Source: Megaustenia siamemsis (taxonomy: Eukaryota; Mollusca; Gastropoda; Stylommatophora; Ariophantidae). From it: DNA of 64,000 bases. A program made the position numbers and the translations under genes. The notes beneath the pieces were generated by a model. It had not been told where the DNA came from. It worked only from the letters and a program-made list of their open reading frames with translations, and did no database searches. Of the stretch, positions 46,173 through 57,029 are shown one piece after another (position 1 is the stretch's first letter; each line of letters opens with the position of its first letter). The DNA lies in assembly GCA_032433765.1 (NCBI GenBank), contig JAVIAB010000102.1:11795914-11859913 (forward strand). The letters run 5' to 3'.

Positions 46173-47093
46173 GTTCTAGGCCGGCGGCGGCACACCATCT
46201 GCCAAATAACCGACTCAGCCAGCGGGATCATCACCCCTGCCGACCACCTAGCCAAAGCCAAGCAATACAACTACGTTCGCAAGTTCTCCGTGGACATATC
46301 CGCTCTGCAAGCCCAACTACAGAACCCAAAAATCTTCAGAGATGCTCCTTATCAATCAGACATTGATTTGTCGAGGAAACCAGCGTCGGAGCTTCCTAGC
46401 CCTCAAATTCCAAAACCACTTCTGCCGCTGAAGCCGTTGCCATGTGGTTTGGAAGAGAAAGAGGAACGGTTAGATAATAAGACAACTGGAAGTTTATGCG
46501 TAAATATTAACCCTCCTCCGGTTATTATGGTTTCTAATGATGACGCCTTTTTCAACAATGGTGGCGAAACGTCGCCTACCATAGAGAATGAAGCCGCGTT
46601 AAACGCCAAAGACGAGTGTGCTCATAAGGACATCCGCAGCTCTAATGAAGAACTATATGATCAACATAAAGCAACCACAGCGGTTCCGAAGCCGAATCTG
46701 CTGAACTTCAGTGACTCCACGGAAGAACATACATCAGCCCCGACGCTGGAAAGCGCGACCAGCGGTCCTAGTGACACAGAATCTGAAGGTCTGAAGATGA
46801 CGCGTCTGACTATACTTATGTCCTTGGCATTCGTGCTGAACATGCTACCTGTTCTTGTTACAGAACTCATGGCCAGCAACATCACTAGGCATGCATTCAT
46901 TAACATTTCCACGTGTACTCTAGCTGTGTCCACTATTCAGACAATCGTGTATCCTCACTTGATTGCGTCGTGTGATGAAGTGGTACATAAAGCCATCAGA
47001 AAACTGAAGAGGCGAGTGAAAGGCGTCTCGTGTTGTACGAGCATGGATTCCCAGACCCACACAGAGGACAGTTCCAGCACTGGTCAGCTCTAA
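46173..47093 (+). CDS. divergent rhodopsin-like GPCR, coding exon 2
   Basis: Codes residues 315-620 and ends with TAA at 47091-47093. The first ~205 residues complete a third intracellular loop of about 300 residues, rich in Ser, Pro, Glu and Asp. TM6 (about 524-548) has F..NMLP, aligning with the F..CW.P motif of class A receptors with Trp replaced by Met and the Pro kept. TM7 (about 553-577) has VYPHLIA where NPxxY is expected: only the Pro is kept. An NIT sequon (550) lies in the short third extracellular loop. The tail is short (about 43 residues), with a basic HKAIRKLKRRVKG helix-8-like stretch and CC at 601-602 that could be palmitoylated. No close subfamily recognised. Confidence 0.85.
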   Translation, partial: VLGRRRHTICQITDSASGIITPADHLAKAKQYNYVRKFSVDISALQAQLQNPKIFRDAPYQSDIDLSRKPASELPSPQIPKPLLPLKPLPCGLEEKEERLDNKTTGSLCVNINPPPVIMVSNDDAFFNNGGETSPTIENEAALNAKDECAHKDIRSSNEELYDQHKATTAVPKPNLLNFSDSTEEHTSAPTLESATSGPSDTESEGLKMTRLTILMSLAFVLNMLPVLVTELMASNITRHAFINISTCTLAVSTIQTIVYPHLIASCDEVVHKAIRKLKRRVKGVSCCTSMDSQTHTEDSSSTGQL

Positions 47094-47149
47094 GACTTAT
47101 CGGCCGGCGTTAACATGGGCAAACATTCATCACATGGCCGTCACATCAA

Positions 47150-47410
47150 ACGATGAAGTAGCGGAGTCACAGAAAAACTCAAGGATCGAGCGAACAACTC
47201 CACCTCTTCGCGGTGCCTCTAGTAACAGGCTAACCAGTCTAGTCTGGCCAAGCGTTTAGGGATCGAAGAAGAAAGGCAATAATGTACTCAGAAATATAGT
47301 GATAAAGTCGGATGTGTTGGGCTGAAAGGCGCAGCAAAATCGCAACACAGCGCATATACGCCAACTTAACGTTCTTTTAAGAATAGATGAAGAAGGGGAC
47401 TAAAGTTGTA
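47150..47410 (+). repeat. R5 copy in the receptor 3' flank
   Basis: Words gaacaactccacctcttcgc, gtcggatgtgttgggctgaa and cgccaacttaacgttctttt match 57165-57340. It begins within about 90 bp of the stop codon and may be part of the 3'UTR. Confidence 0.75.
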
Positions 47411-47734
47411 TGGACGCTGCCATCCAAACCACAGTTTCGGCATTGCTCAGCTATAAGAAATCTAAGACTGACTAGTCAGTTTTCAGAGGTATATCGGGAA
47501 GGCGTAGGAGGACCTGCACAATTTATGTTCACTGATCTTGACACAATCAAATGAGTCGCTCATCACTTTCAGGGAAGGTACCGTCTAGCTTATTGGCCTC
47601 ACTTGCCACAATCACCCCGTGGTTAATTTAGGAATATGGAGAGTCATCCTTCAGCAGGAGAAACAAAGGAATACCCCTTCGACGCTAGAAAGATGTTTAT
47701 AAACATGACATGAGGGCTATAAGCAGGTCCAGGT

Positions 47735-48055
47735 GACAGCTATAAATAAATCTAGATGATAGCTTAGAAAGATCCAAGTGAAAGTTATAGACAGGTCCAG
47801 GTGAAAACTATAGACAGATACGGATGTAATGCTTAGAAAGACTCAGGTGAAAGCTATAGACAAAATCCAGATGAAAAAAAAAAATTAGGAAGATCCATGC
47901 AAAAAATATAGATAGATCCAGGTGAAAGCTATAGACAAATCCAGGTGAGAGCTATCGACAAAATCCAGATGAAAAAAAAATTAGAAAGATCCAGGCAAAA
48001 ATATAGATAGATCCAGGTGAAAGTTACAGACAGATGCAGGTGAGAGCAGACAGTA
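47735..48055. repeat. diverged tandem repeat
   Basis: Irregular units of the type gatccaggtgaaagctatag and acaaatccaggtga. Confidence 0.85.
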
Positions 48056-48369
48056 AATTCTAGTCCGAGTGTAGGCCAACTCAGTGTGAGAAAAAATGCC
48101 GATACGAGGCAACCACAAACAAAAAGAAAGTAGTATACACAAGCACTACACCCATAGTCTCCCTAGACTGATGGTATTATACCACCGCTATTAAAGTGCG
48201 CAACAAAAACGGCACATGGGCATCGCCAATGCTACAAACTAAACGTAAATTGGCAATCAACATAGGCGTACCACTGCTTTCTGTAAAACCCATTCTAACT
48301 AACGAGTTCAAATGTGTTCGGAAAAAGAAACTACTTAAATAAACATTCAATTACTAACTATATCTAATA

Positions 48370-48712
48370 CAGGGTGTTTATAAAGTCTCACTACACTTGG
48401 TATCTAGGTCAATTTGAAAAAAAAATGTTTATGACGTCATCACAATATGTGCTCCCACTGTCAATGAAATTTGTTGAATAAGTTTATTGCTACTGGAAAT
48501 GTGGAAGATGCTCCACGATCTGGTAGGCCTGCTGTGAATGATGAAATATGTTTAGATATCCAAGACAGAATCCTTAAAAGTCCAGACAAGTCATTAAGAA
48601 AACTGTCGCAACAAGTGAACTTACCATTGAGCACATATTGTGATGACGTCATAAACATTTTTTTTCAAATTGACCTAGATACCAAGTGTAGTGAGACTTT
48701 ATAAACACCCTA
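48370..48712. mobile_element. MITE-1: TA-flanked, 84-bp TIRs, keeps a transposase N-terminal piece
   Basis: TA duplications lie at 48368-48369 and 48713-48714. The first 84 bp (agggtgtttataaagtctca...) recur inverted at 48629-48711 with only an A-run length difference. Between them, on the plus strand, is a remnant reading FIATGNVEDAPRSGRPAVND and ILKSPDKSLRKLSQQVNL. This matches the DNA-binding half of Tc1/mariner-type transposases, including the GRP motif between the two helix-turn-helices. No catalytic domain remains, and the piece has a stop upstream (KFVE-stop). It is therefore a 343-bp deletion derivative that could only have moved with a transposase supplied from elsewhere. Confidence 0.9.
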
Positions 48713-48719
48713 TATAATA

Positions 48720-49050
48720 GCCACACAATTTGAGAGTCATTTATTCTCTTCACTGGTTAAAACATTTTCATTTAAATTTTAACAAAAACAACAATGGGAC
48801 TCAGTTTTAAGAATGAACAGCAACAGTGAATACAAGTGGTATGGAAACTAGAGAAAAACCAAAAATCAAATAAATAAATAAACAATATATGTGTGTTGAT
48901 GATAACTAACCACGTGGTTGTATTATCAATATATGTGTGCGTTGGTATGTAGACCATCTATAAGTATAGATCACTGGGTCCCAAAATTTTGGCACACGCG
49001 GCTCTCCTTCCCATGATGATCCATACGTCGCTCTCAAGGCGGTTTTTTTT
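48720..49050. other. unassigned sequence
   Basis: Nothing recognised. Confidence 0.5.
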
Positions 49051-49054
49051 TTTT

Positions 49055-49262
49055 TTTTCGTTCGCCAGCTTCGGAGGGACTCATATTTTTTTCAGTCCAT
49101 GAGCAATTGACGTTTCAAGCCGGGTCTCACTGCTGAGACCAGGGGTGGTTGCCGCAGGAAGAAATCATAAATAAAAATCCCAACCGGCGCGGCCGGGATT
49201 TGAACCCACAACCTCTCTGTCTCGAGGCCGGCGTCTTGCCACGAGATCAACCAGGCAACCCT
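49055..49262 (-). mobile_element. SINE-C copy
   Basis: The minus-strand head has gcctggttgatctcgtggca (A box) and gggttcaaatccc (B box). The body contains caaccacccctggtctcagc and ends gaagctggcgaacg followed by an A run. Confidence 0.85.
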
Positions 49263-49519
49263 AATGGCAATTGTCGTATGTCTGATGATCTCTGATTTCC
49301 TAAATCGGATACTTTTCATTTCAATCATTTCTCTTTCTGACTGAAGACGGGCGGAAATTACAGTTCTCCTCGCGATTAACGATTTGTAGCTATAATTTAT
49401 AGCTCTTGCAGTTTTTAGTTGTTTCTTAATTCCATGATAGAGCCTTACTTAGTATTGTTCTGAGTAGCAGTTGTCTAGGTCTGCCTTGTTTTCTTTTACC
49501 AGAAGGTTTCCACGTGAAT

Positions 49520-49781
49520 AGTAAAGTAAAAAGTAAAGTGCCCCCGTCACGCCAAGTGGCGTATAGGAAATATGGTGTTAGTGACCATATATTTTACAGA
49601 CCTTCAGCACATGATTTGTGGGGTAATGTGGTCGGTATTACACCCGTGCTGCGTTACTTTCCCAGAAAAATCCGGTACCCATTTAAGGCTGGGTGAATCC
49701 GGAAGCCGTCGGTTGGGATCGAACCCTACCCCTTGTCCGTTGTAGTCCAGTTCACTAACCACTGAGCTATCGCGGCTCCCC
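49520..49781 (-). mobile_element. SINE-A with 13-bp TSD
   Basis: TSD tttccacgtgaat at 49507-49519 and 49782-49794. Full-length, with the tail actttactttttactttac on the minus strand. Confidence 0.95.
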
Positions 49782-50361
49782 TTTCCACGTGAATGCCTGA
49801 TGTAAATATCTTGTTTTCATTCATTTTCAGCATATTGCAATGGCGCCGCATGGAGCCACTGCCGACACTCTGGAAACCACTGATACTGAGTAATAATGGC
49901 AAGATGACAGCAAATTCCATAACCTGTTGTTTTCTTGTGTACAGGATTATCGTCACTGTATTTGGATAAAACAAACTTAACAGTGAACGTGCACGCTGCC
50001 TTGGTAAGAAAAAACAACATTAAATAGGAAGTGACAAACATGGATGTCCAGCATGCAGCGCTTTAGCCTTGTATCCATTATGGCAACACTGAGGCGTCGA
50101 AGATAAGGGTGGCTGGGACTGTTACAAGAACGAACAACAACCGCGTCACCTGATAAATATTGTATGGGGAGCTTATAGAAGGGAAAGGTCATTAGACAGA
50201 CAAAGCAGTGATACAATAATGTATGTCAGGAATTCCTGAACGAATGATATAAACTCAAAAAAGCTTGCAGTTGATCGTATCACACGGAGAGGATATATAT
50301 ATATATATATATAATAAAACGGCATGATAATACTGGACAAAGAAATGAACTCAAAGTTCAT

Positions 50362-50640
50362 CATCATGTGTCCCACTGGTTGACGTGGGCGATCATGTTC
50401 CGCATTTCTTTGTCCTCGGTGCATCCAATTCTGACTGCTTGCCGTGCCATGAACCAATCTATCTAGTATCTTCTCTCTTTTTGTGGTCCGCAATCTCCCT
50501 TTCCCTTTCTCATGACATACCATAAAATATGTCAACATTTCTTTCTGATATTTCGTAGAGCTCTCCTTCTTCTTTTTTTTTTCCTCTTTGAGAATTTCTT
50601 CATTTGACTTTTTGAAGCCAGAATTATTCATAAGGGTAAA
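50362..50640 (-). mobile_element. LINE-C tail, diverged
   Basis: Minus-strand text includes SNEEILKEE, LTYFMVCHEKGKGRLRTTK and REKILDRLVHGTA, starting at a (CAT) end. Frameshifted. A (TA)n of about 12 units lies nearby at 50293-50313. Confidence 0.75.
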
Positions 50641-51164
50641 AGGCAAAATAAAAGATGTGTGATCCCTGGACATCAAATTGCCTTGGTCACTCCACAGCCG
50701 GACCAACCATTTCAATATTGGCCACGAGAGGAGCTGCTCGACAAATCATTCCGCAGTTACAATTGAAACTCAACAACTTCCTGTTTCCACCCGTCTGTGA
50801 AGACACAACAGTCATATATATGGATAATCTTTATTGCAACTCACATATTTATCCAGAAGATCATGCATGAAGACATAAAGATGTTCGCAGAATACACGAG
50901 CTCCGTGACATCAGTCCAGAGTAAAGTCAGAATGATAGTTACAACTATTTCAATCCTGGAAGTCAATTTAAATAATGAGATATGCAACAACAGTGTAGTG
51001 CGTTTCTCTCCCCTTTGTTGGTGTCTACTTGATTTCATGTCATCAATTTAGTATTGTTTTCTTTACTCAACATGAAATCAGCAATAATATGGCAAATGAG
51101 TCATCACTGCTACACGTCCGTTCTTGTTTCAAAGAGTAGCTTCGTGGATTACCGTTTATCAGCA

Positions 51165-51475
51165 GTTCATTCCTTTCTATGTTAAGTAACATTTGTATGT
51201 CACGTAATGTTTCTATGTTAGATAACATTCCTATGTTAAGTAACCGTTGTATGTCACGTAACGTGTCTATGTTAAGTAATATTCCTATGTTAAGTAACCG
51301 TTGTATGTCACGTAACGTGTCTATGTTAAGTAACATTTCTATGTTAAGTAACCGTTGCATGTCACGTAACCTGACTATGTTAAGTAACCGTTGTATGCCA
51401 CGTAACATGTCTATGTTAAATAACATTTCTATGTTAAATAACACTTCTATGTTAGATAACCCTTCTAATTTACGT
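51165..51475. repeat. 18-bp repeat organised in 54-bp higher-order units
   Basis: Subunits ctatgttaagtaacattc, ctatgttaagtaaccgtt and gtatgtcacgtaacgtgt alternate. The same triplet of subunits recurs every 54 bp (for example 51246 and 51300). Confidence 0.9.
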
Positions 51476-51479
51476 CAGT

Positions 51480-52115
51480 AAGGGCCCATTACATATATGA
51501 AGGTGTATGGGGAATAACTAAATCCTTTGGCACAGCTGGGTGATGTGTTTTCTATGTTAAATAAGTAAAGTATACCTGTTATACCAAAGTTTTTATGTTA
51601 AAATGGTCAGTGTTTTATGAGTCTCGAACCAGAACTGACCGAATGTGGTCGCCGGGATAACAACTACCAAACCTGGCCACGGGATTATAGGAACAAGACA
51701 AGAAGGCAAGCCGGGGTCTTTACAATATACTTTCTGGTGAAGTTAAATGTAACGTTATTGAAGACGGGGTATGTACGCAACAGGGTACGCACAGGTGACA
51801 AAAATCAGGACATGCAAAAACGAGCTCTGACCTTTCAATTGACTCCTCTAACAATATGGTGTAGTTTCTATCCCCATAACGACAACAGGACAGTACATCA
51901 AAGACAACGTAAAATAATAAAATATATAGTTAATGTATGACAGATATAGCAGCATAGCCATAGTGTGAGAACGGAGCAACGAAGGCGGAGACGAAGAGAA
52001 TATTTCAGATCTATCTTTCGTTCGCCTGAAGTATTGTCTATATCTGCAATGTCGTTTCCTGTATAAATGTTACTGTCTTTTGTAATTCTTGCAGTGGCCC
52101 ATATAGTTTTGTCTG
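51480..52115. other. unassigned sequence
   Basis: The open frame at 51617-51940 shows no recognised family. Nothing else seen. Confidence 0.45.
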
Positions 52116-52131
52116 TAGTGTTGTATCTATG

Positions 52132-52391
52132 TAAAGTAAAAAGTAAAGTACCCCCGTCACGCCAAGTGGCGTATAGGTAATATGGTGTTAGTGACCATAA
52201 ATTTAACAGACCGTCGACACATGATTTTTGGGGTAATGAGGTCAGTATTACGCCCTTGCCGCTTTACTTTCCCAGAAAAAAATCCGGTACCCATTAAAGG
52301 ATGGGTGAACCCGGAAGCCGTCGGTTGGGATCGAACCCTACCTCTTGTCCTTTGTAGTCCAGTTCACTAACCACTGAGCTATCGCGGCTCC
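52132..52391 (-). mobile_element. SINE-A with 12-bp TSD
   Basis: TSD gttgtatctatg at 52120-52131 and 52392-52403. Full-length. Confidence 0.95.
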
Positions 52392-52499
52392 GTTGTATCT
52401 ATGGGCCAATGGATTTTCCCCAGTCTACTATATTCAGTACGAATATTTCAGACAAAATACATCCACTACCAACGACTAAACTTCAGCAAAGAAATTAAT

Positions 52500-52925
52500 T
52501 CATCATCATTATTGAGTGCCGTCTCCGCATAGAGCGTTGGCTACCTTGGAGCGCCATTCCGCACTATCTCTTGCTTTGATAGTGCAGGTTGTCATAGGCT
52601 GACTTGTCCATCTTTTGATGTTGCTCGTCCATGTTAGTCTTAGTCTGCCTTTGCCTCTTTTACCTTGTATTTCCCCGTACAAGATTACTTCTAGAAAGCT
52701 GCTGTGCCTTTCAACATGCCCCCAAAATTGTATTTGTCTTTCTTCAATTGTGTTTTGTAGTTCTCTTTTCATTTACAGTTGTTTTAAGAATATAAGATTT
52801 ATTTTCTTTCCTTTATATCCAATTCTTCTCATACTTCTATAAATCCACACTCCAAAGTCTTAAATTTTATGTTCTCTTTTCTTGTCTAATGTCCATGTTT
52901 CTGCACCATACAGGAATGACGGAGA
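52500..52925 (-). mobile_element. LINE-D 3' end
   Basis: The minus strand encodes RQIQFWGHVERHSSFLEVIL and RLRLTWTSNIKRWTSQPMTT with the (GAT)-type end at 52500. Frameshifted upstream. Confidence 0.85.
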
Positions 52926-52929
52926 AGAT

Positions 52930-53430
52930 ATAACAATATATAAATTTAGAATAATTAGAAAACGTCGATCGAAACCGCTGATAAATAGCGCGAGCGGAAC
53001 CAGTGAGTTAATGTCACAATCTGCAGAATGGGAGGGACGGTGTCACCGTTTTGGTCTGCTCCAAGAGCACTGATTTTGGTTGTTATGTATATCTTCTTTG
53101 TTTCTCCCGTAGAACCTTAATCAGCTCTCATTCACCAGCCTGGACTCAAGCCACGGATCCTGTCAACAAAGTTGCCGGTGCTGTTGTGTTAATGTATCCA
53201 AATATACCAAAAAGTGAAAATTGAAAAAAAAATTAGCAAAAATAGTGTTTTTAACTATAAACCACTGCCTTAAACAATCTACCTGCCGACATTCACATTG
53301 GTTTTCTCTAGGCAATGAATCTACCCACGGCTCAGCTATTTAGCATTGATACTTTAGTTTGACATGGTTATCTACTTTCGTCACACACATAACCTGTATA
53401 TGATTATCCTACGGATCAGTGAAGTTAAAT
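52930..53430. other. unassigned sequence
   Basis: No feature recognised. A faint R5-like patch may lie near 53100-53165. Confidence 0.4.
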
Positions 53431-53441
53431 AAAAGGAGTAA

Positions 53442-53701
53442 AAAAAAGTAAAGTACCCCCGTCACGCCAAGTGGTGTATATGGAATATGGTGTTAGTGAC
53501 CATAAATTTTACAGACTTTCGGCACATGATTTTTGGGGCAATGTGGTCGGTATTACGCCCGTGCCGCTTCACTTTTCTCAGAAAAAAAAAATCAGGTACC
53601 CATTAAAGGCTGAGTGAACCCGGAAGCCGTCGGTTGGGACCGAACCCTACCCCTTGTCCTTTGTAGTTCAGTTCACTAACCACTGAGCTATCGCGGCTCC
53701 C
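53442..53701 (-). mobile_element. SINE-A with 15-bp TSD
   Basis: TSD aaataaaaggagtaa (53427-53441) and aaataacaggagtaa (53702-53716), one mismatch. Full-length. Confidence 0.95.
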
Positions 53702-53809
53702 AAATAACAGGAGTAATATGATAATAACGTAAAATAAATATTTGTGGTTTTAAACAATACAGAATATTTTACACTAGAAGGTGTAAACATAATGACAACA
53801 AATTAAATG

Positions 53810-54280
53810 GTTGGTTCATCAAGAAAGAATGACAAGAGATTCTATACCACATAAAACATTATAAAAGAGGAACAAGAAAATCGCGATAGAATAAGAGTAA
53901 GGTAAAGAATCGGCAAATTAGCACGCGAATTGTCATCCATTTGTGATCAGCCGCCTACCCAGAAGTGTTCGGAGACTTGTGGATAGTGTCGCTTCAAGCA
54001 TCGAAACTCACGACACGAGGCGGCATTCCTCACCTTTCCAGATTACTATGCCCTGGTATCCATTTCTGCCAGCGGCTGGGTCGACCGCGGGTTTTTTTTT
54101 CCCCAACCACGAGTACAACTAACTCAGACTGCTTCCAGAAGGAATCAGAACACAGGTTGTCCGAAGGTTGGTAGCAAGTGGGGTGGTTTTTCCAACTAGG
54201 CTACCGAGGCCCCAGAATAAGAGTAAGATGGAATAATGACATCCAAGAAACGCTACAATAACATCATATAAAATAAACAT
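53810..54280 (+). mobile_element. LINE-H fragment split by SINE-D
   Basis: Joined across the SINE, the flanks read ...RIRVRWNNDIQETL-like, the LINE-H tail word (compare RWLQDIKETLN at 16105-16140). Confidence 0.6.
53902..54213 (-). mobile_element. SINE-D with 14-bp TSD
   Basis: TSD agaataagagtaag at 53888-53901 and 54214-54227. The minus-strand head is cggtagcctagttggaaaaa. Full-length, with several indels relative to 21386-21707. Confidence 0.95.
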
Positions 54281-54284
54281 GACA

Positions 54285-54470
54285 CTCTATCTAACAGCTA
54301 CATTAGTAGAGAGGCGAGAGCCAAAAGATTGCGTTTCGGCAAAAGCTTTCGTCAGGTGTACAATAAAACAAAATATGCAGCAACAATATATTGTTTTGTA
54401 CCTGATGAAAGTTTTTGTCGAAACGTTTTTTTTTTGTTTCACCTCTACTAATTTAGCTGCTAGATATATT
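54285..54470. mobile_element. foldback element with paired GAAACG motifs
   Basis: The arms 54287-54375 and 54387-54467 are inverted copies at roughly 80% identity (agctacattagtagag against ctctactaatttagct). Each arm carries ctgaYgaaag...gYcgaaacg facing the other way. Confidence 0.75.
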
Positions 54471-54689
54471 TTTTTTAATTGTACATGTTTTATGCTGCTC
54501 TAGTCGCGGTCCGGTATAGAATTTTTATGTATTTTTATATTTGTGGTTATGTTGTTACAACGATATCAAGCGGTAATGGTTGAGTCTACTAGAAAGAACT
54601 AGAATATAGTATCTACTCCTACATCCGGAGGGCTAAAAGAGGATGTGGAGAAAGAGAGAGATAAACATATTAGATCGTGGTGGTGGGGT

Positions 54690-55005
54690 GGGGGGGGGAA
54701 GATGCACGTCAGCAACGGGGCTAAAAGCAGTGAACGACTCATAGCTGACGGCTTCAGACATGATCGGTGAAACAAAACTATCCAGATCCTACTCCAGCTC
54801 CTCGTGGTGCCCCTTGAAACAGACTAACCTGTCCAATCGGCCCAAGTGAGTAGGGATCGAGCCCGAAAGGCAACCTGGAGTTTAAAAATGTCGTGCTGGT
54901 GTCGGATGATTTGGGACGAAAGTCATCACGCTTCTACTGAAAACCAAAACACAACAAATATATGCGCACTTAACGTCCTTTTAAGGGTGGACGACGAAGA
55001 GTGCT
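54690..55005 (+). repeat. R5 copy
   Basis: Shares agctgacggcttcagacatg, ctcctcgtggtgcc, gtcggatgatttgggacgaa and cacttaacgtccttttaagg with the other R5 copies. Confidence 0.8.
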
Positions 55006-55179
55006 ATTTATTTCTTTAGCAACCATCGAGAAAATGCCAGAAATAAAAAGAGAGATTACATGGCTTCATATTAGTCAATATGTAATAATAAATGTATGAA
55101 TTCTTCTCACAAGTATTCATCTTACTAACATACCATTAACACATATTAATTAAGCTGTAATAATGCTCAACACACCGAT

Positions 55180-55365
55180 CTCTCAAAAACGTTGCGAGAA
55201 AACCAGACCCAAGAGTAGACCACGAAAAAGATGGCTCCACGGAATATTTGAAGCACTAAGAAACATCAGAGAAGCAGAGGCGAACAGAAAGAGCAAAAGA
55301 CTGTAACTTATATATCTCCCATCGACGTTGAAAGACAAATGAAAAAAGAAAAGAAGAATTAAGCT
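55180..55365 (+). mobile_element. LINE-E 3' end fragment
   Basis: Contains aaaccagacccaagagtaga, cacgaaaaagatgg and gcagaggcgaacag, as at 42220-42310. Frameshifted. Confidence 0.8.
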
Positions 55366-55407
55366 GGAAAATCCAAACAGTTATGTCCAGTCACAAACTG
55401 GAACCGA

Positions 55408-55645
55408 GTGCCGCGATAGCTGAGTGGTTAGTGAACTGGACTACAAAGGACCCTGATCGACGGCTTCTGGGTTCACCCAGCCTTAAATGGGCACCGGAAT
55501 TTCTTTTGTTCTGCGAAAGTAAAGCAGCACGGGCATAATTTCGATCACATTACCACAAAAATCATGAGCCGGAGGTCTATAAAAATGATGGTCACTAACA
55601 CCATATTCCCTATACGCCACTTGGCGTGAGGGGACTCTCTACTTT
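55408..55645 (+). mobile_element. SINE-A copy
   Basis: Plus-strand head gccgcgatagctgagtggtt. About 20 bp are missing before the B-box region (ggaccctgatcgacgg). The tail is ...gactctctactttattt. The TSD is unclear. Confidence 0.85.
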
Positions 55646-55654
55646 ATTTACTTA

Positions 55655-56185
55655 CAAACCTAACCACTATTATTAAAGAATGAGAAACATGTATGAGGGA
55701 CATGTATGAGGAAACATGTATGAGACTCACAACTCCACACAAAAGAGCGTGACAATTTCTGAGGATAGCCGCGAAAAAGCCACTTTCAGGAAAAAGCAAA
55801 CAGCCGTGACACAGGTGAAAAAGCCATTCAGTATAAAGTTCTCTGAGTTTAGTCAATCATAAAGAGATACGTTCACTCAATGAACAACTCATCAGCGAGG
55901 GGGTCCTCATAATTGGCCCTCAATTTGACAGCGAGTAGTCGAGCTACGAGCCAAGTTTCGTTTCCTAGGCTTTTGTTATATGCCAAATACAAACGAAAAA
56001 TGGGTAGTGAGTTTATATGGAAAATAAGGGTGACATGTTATGGCATCGCAAACACCATAATGGCCTTGAGAAAAAAAGTAGGTGGGCTACGGGTTCTTGG
56101 AAAGTGGAGAAGAGTGCGACTTAGAGTGTAACAGTAACAGGTGTAAAAGACAAGAATATAGCGACAGCAAGGAGCAGTAATAAGT
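55655..56185. other. unassigned sequence
   Basis: Short frames without recognisable family. Nothing else seen. Confidence 0.45.
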
Positions 56186-56189
56186 AGGG

Positions 56190-56520
56190 TTGAAAGTTCT
56201 CTGGACAGCTAAAAAGACCAATGAGGAAATTATCATTGGCCAACACAAAAAGGGAGCTCCTAAGAAGCATTAGAAAGAAACAATCAACAATTTTTCGGGC
56301 ACATCACGAGAAGTGGAAAGTTGGAATACTTGGTTACAACTGGCAACAACAAAAAAGAAACAGAGAAAGAGAGATCTCGGACTACAAAGAGAGAAAATAC
56401 TATATAGCTTGGTTTCTTGGCATGGAAAACAGTCAACAACAGAACTGATACGACGCACGGTGGATAGAAGATTGTGTAAGGACATGATCTCCTACGCCAA
56501 CCAGTATGGCACATGATGAT
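56190..56520 (+). mobile_element. LINE-C 3' end
   Basis: Contains gttgaaagttctctggacag, aagaaacaatcaac.attttt and cgacgcacggtggatagaag, ending gcacatgatgatgatga. Frameshifted. Confidence 0.85.
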
Positions 56521-56534
56521 GATGAATAAGAAGA

Positions 56535-56637
56535 GGGCTGGGTAGTCTATAGTGGTACGATGCCGGCCTCGCGACAGGATAAAACCTGGGTTCAAAGCCT
56601 ACACACACACACACACACACGCATGCACACACACACG

Positions 56638-56672
<35 letters not shown>

Positions 56673-56850
56673 GCGCGCGCACGTCTTTCAAAAATATGAA
56701 AAATTAATCGGTGATATCTTTATGACGTTACCTCCCACTGATCTCTTTTGGTAATGAGACCTCATGTCTATCACTCCCGGATATCATATACTCTGTAATA
56801 AACAACACATCCAGCGTGCACTTGCGCACGTTAAAGAACTGGAAATTTAC
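56535..56850 (+). mobile_element. SINE-V copy with (CA)n linker
   Basis: Head gggctgggtagtctatagtg and acctgggttcaaagcc, a long (CA)n at 56600-56682, then the SINE-V body (ctgatctcttttggtaatga ... gcgcacgttaaagaac). Confidence 0.75.
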
Positions 56851-57029
56851 CATCGAAACGTGTAGACCATTTCGACTCCCCAGCAGATGGCTCATATTCT
56901 GGTACTTTCTAGAAACCAAGCTGTCGGTACACTAGACAAGTTGAACACATTGAAATTCGTCCTCTATTTTTTGTAGATATTCCACCTGCGCTGTCTGAGA
57001 GCTAAGGAGAGTAGAAGATAGTCATCAGT

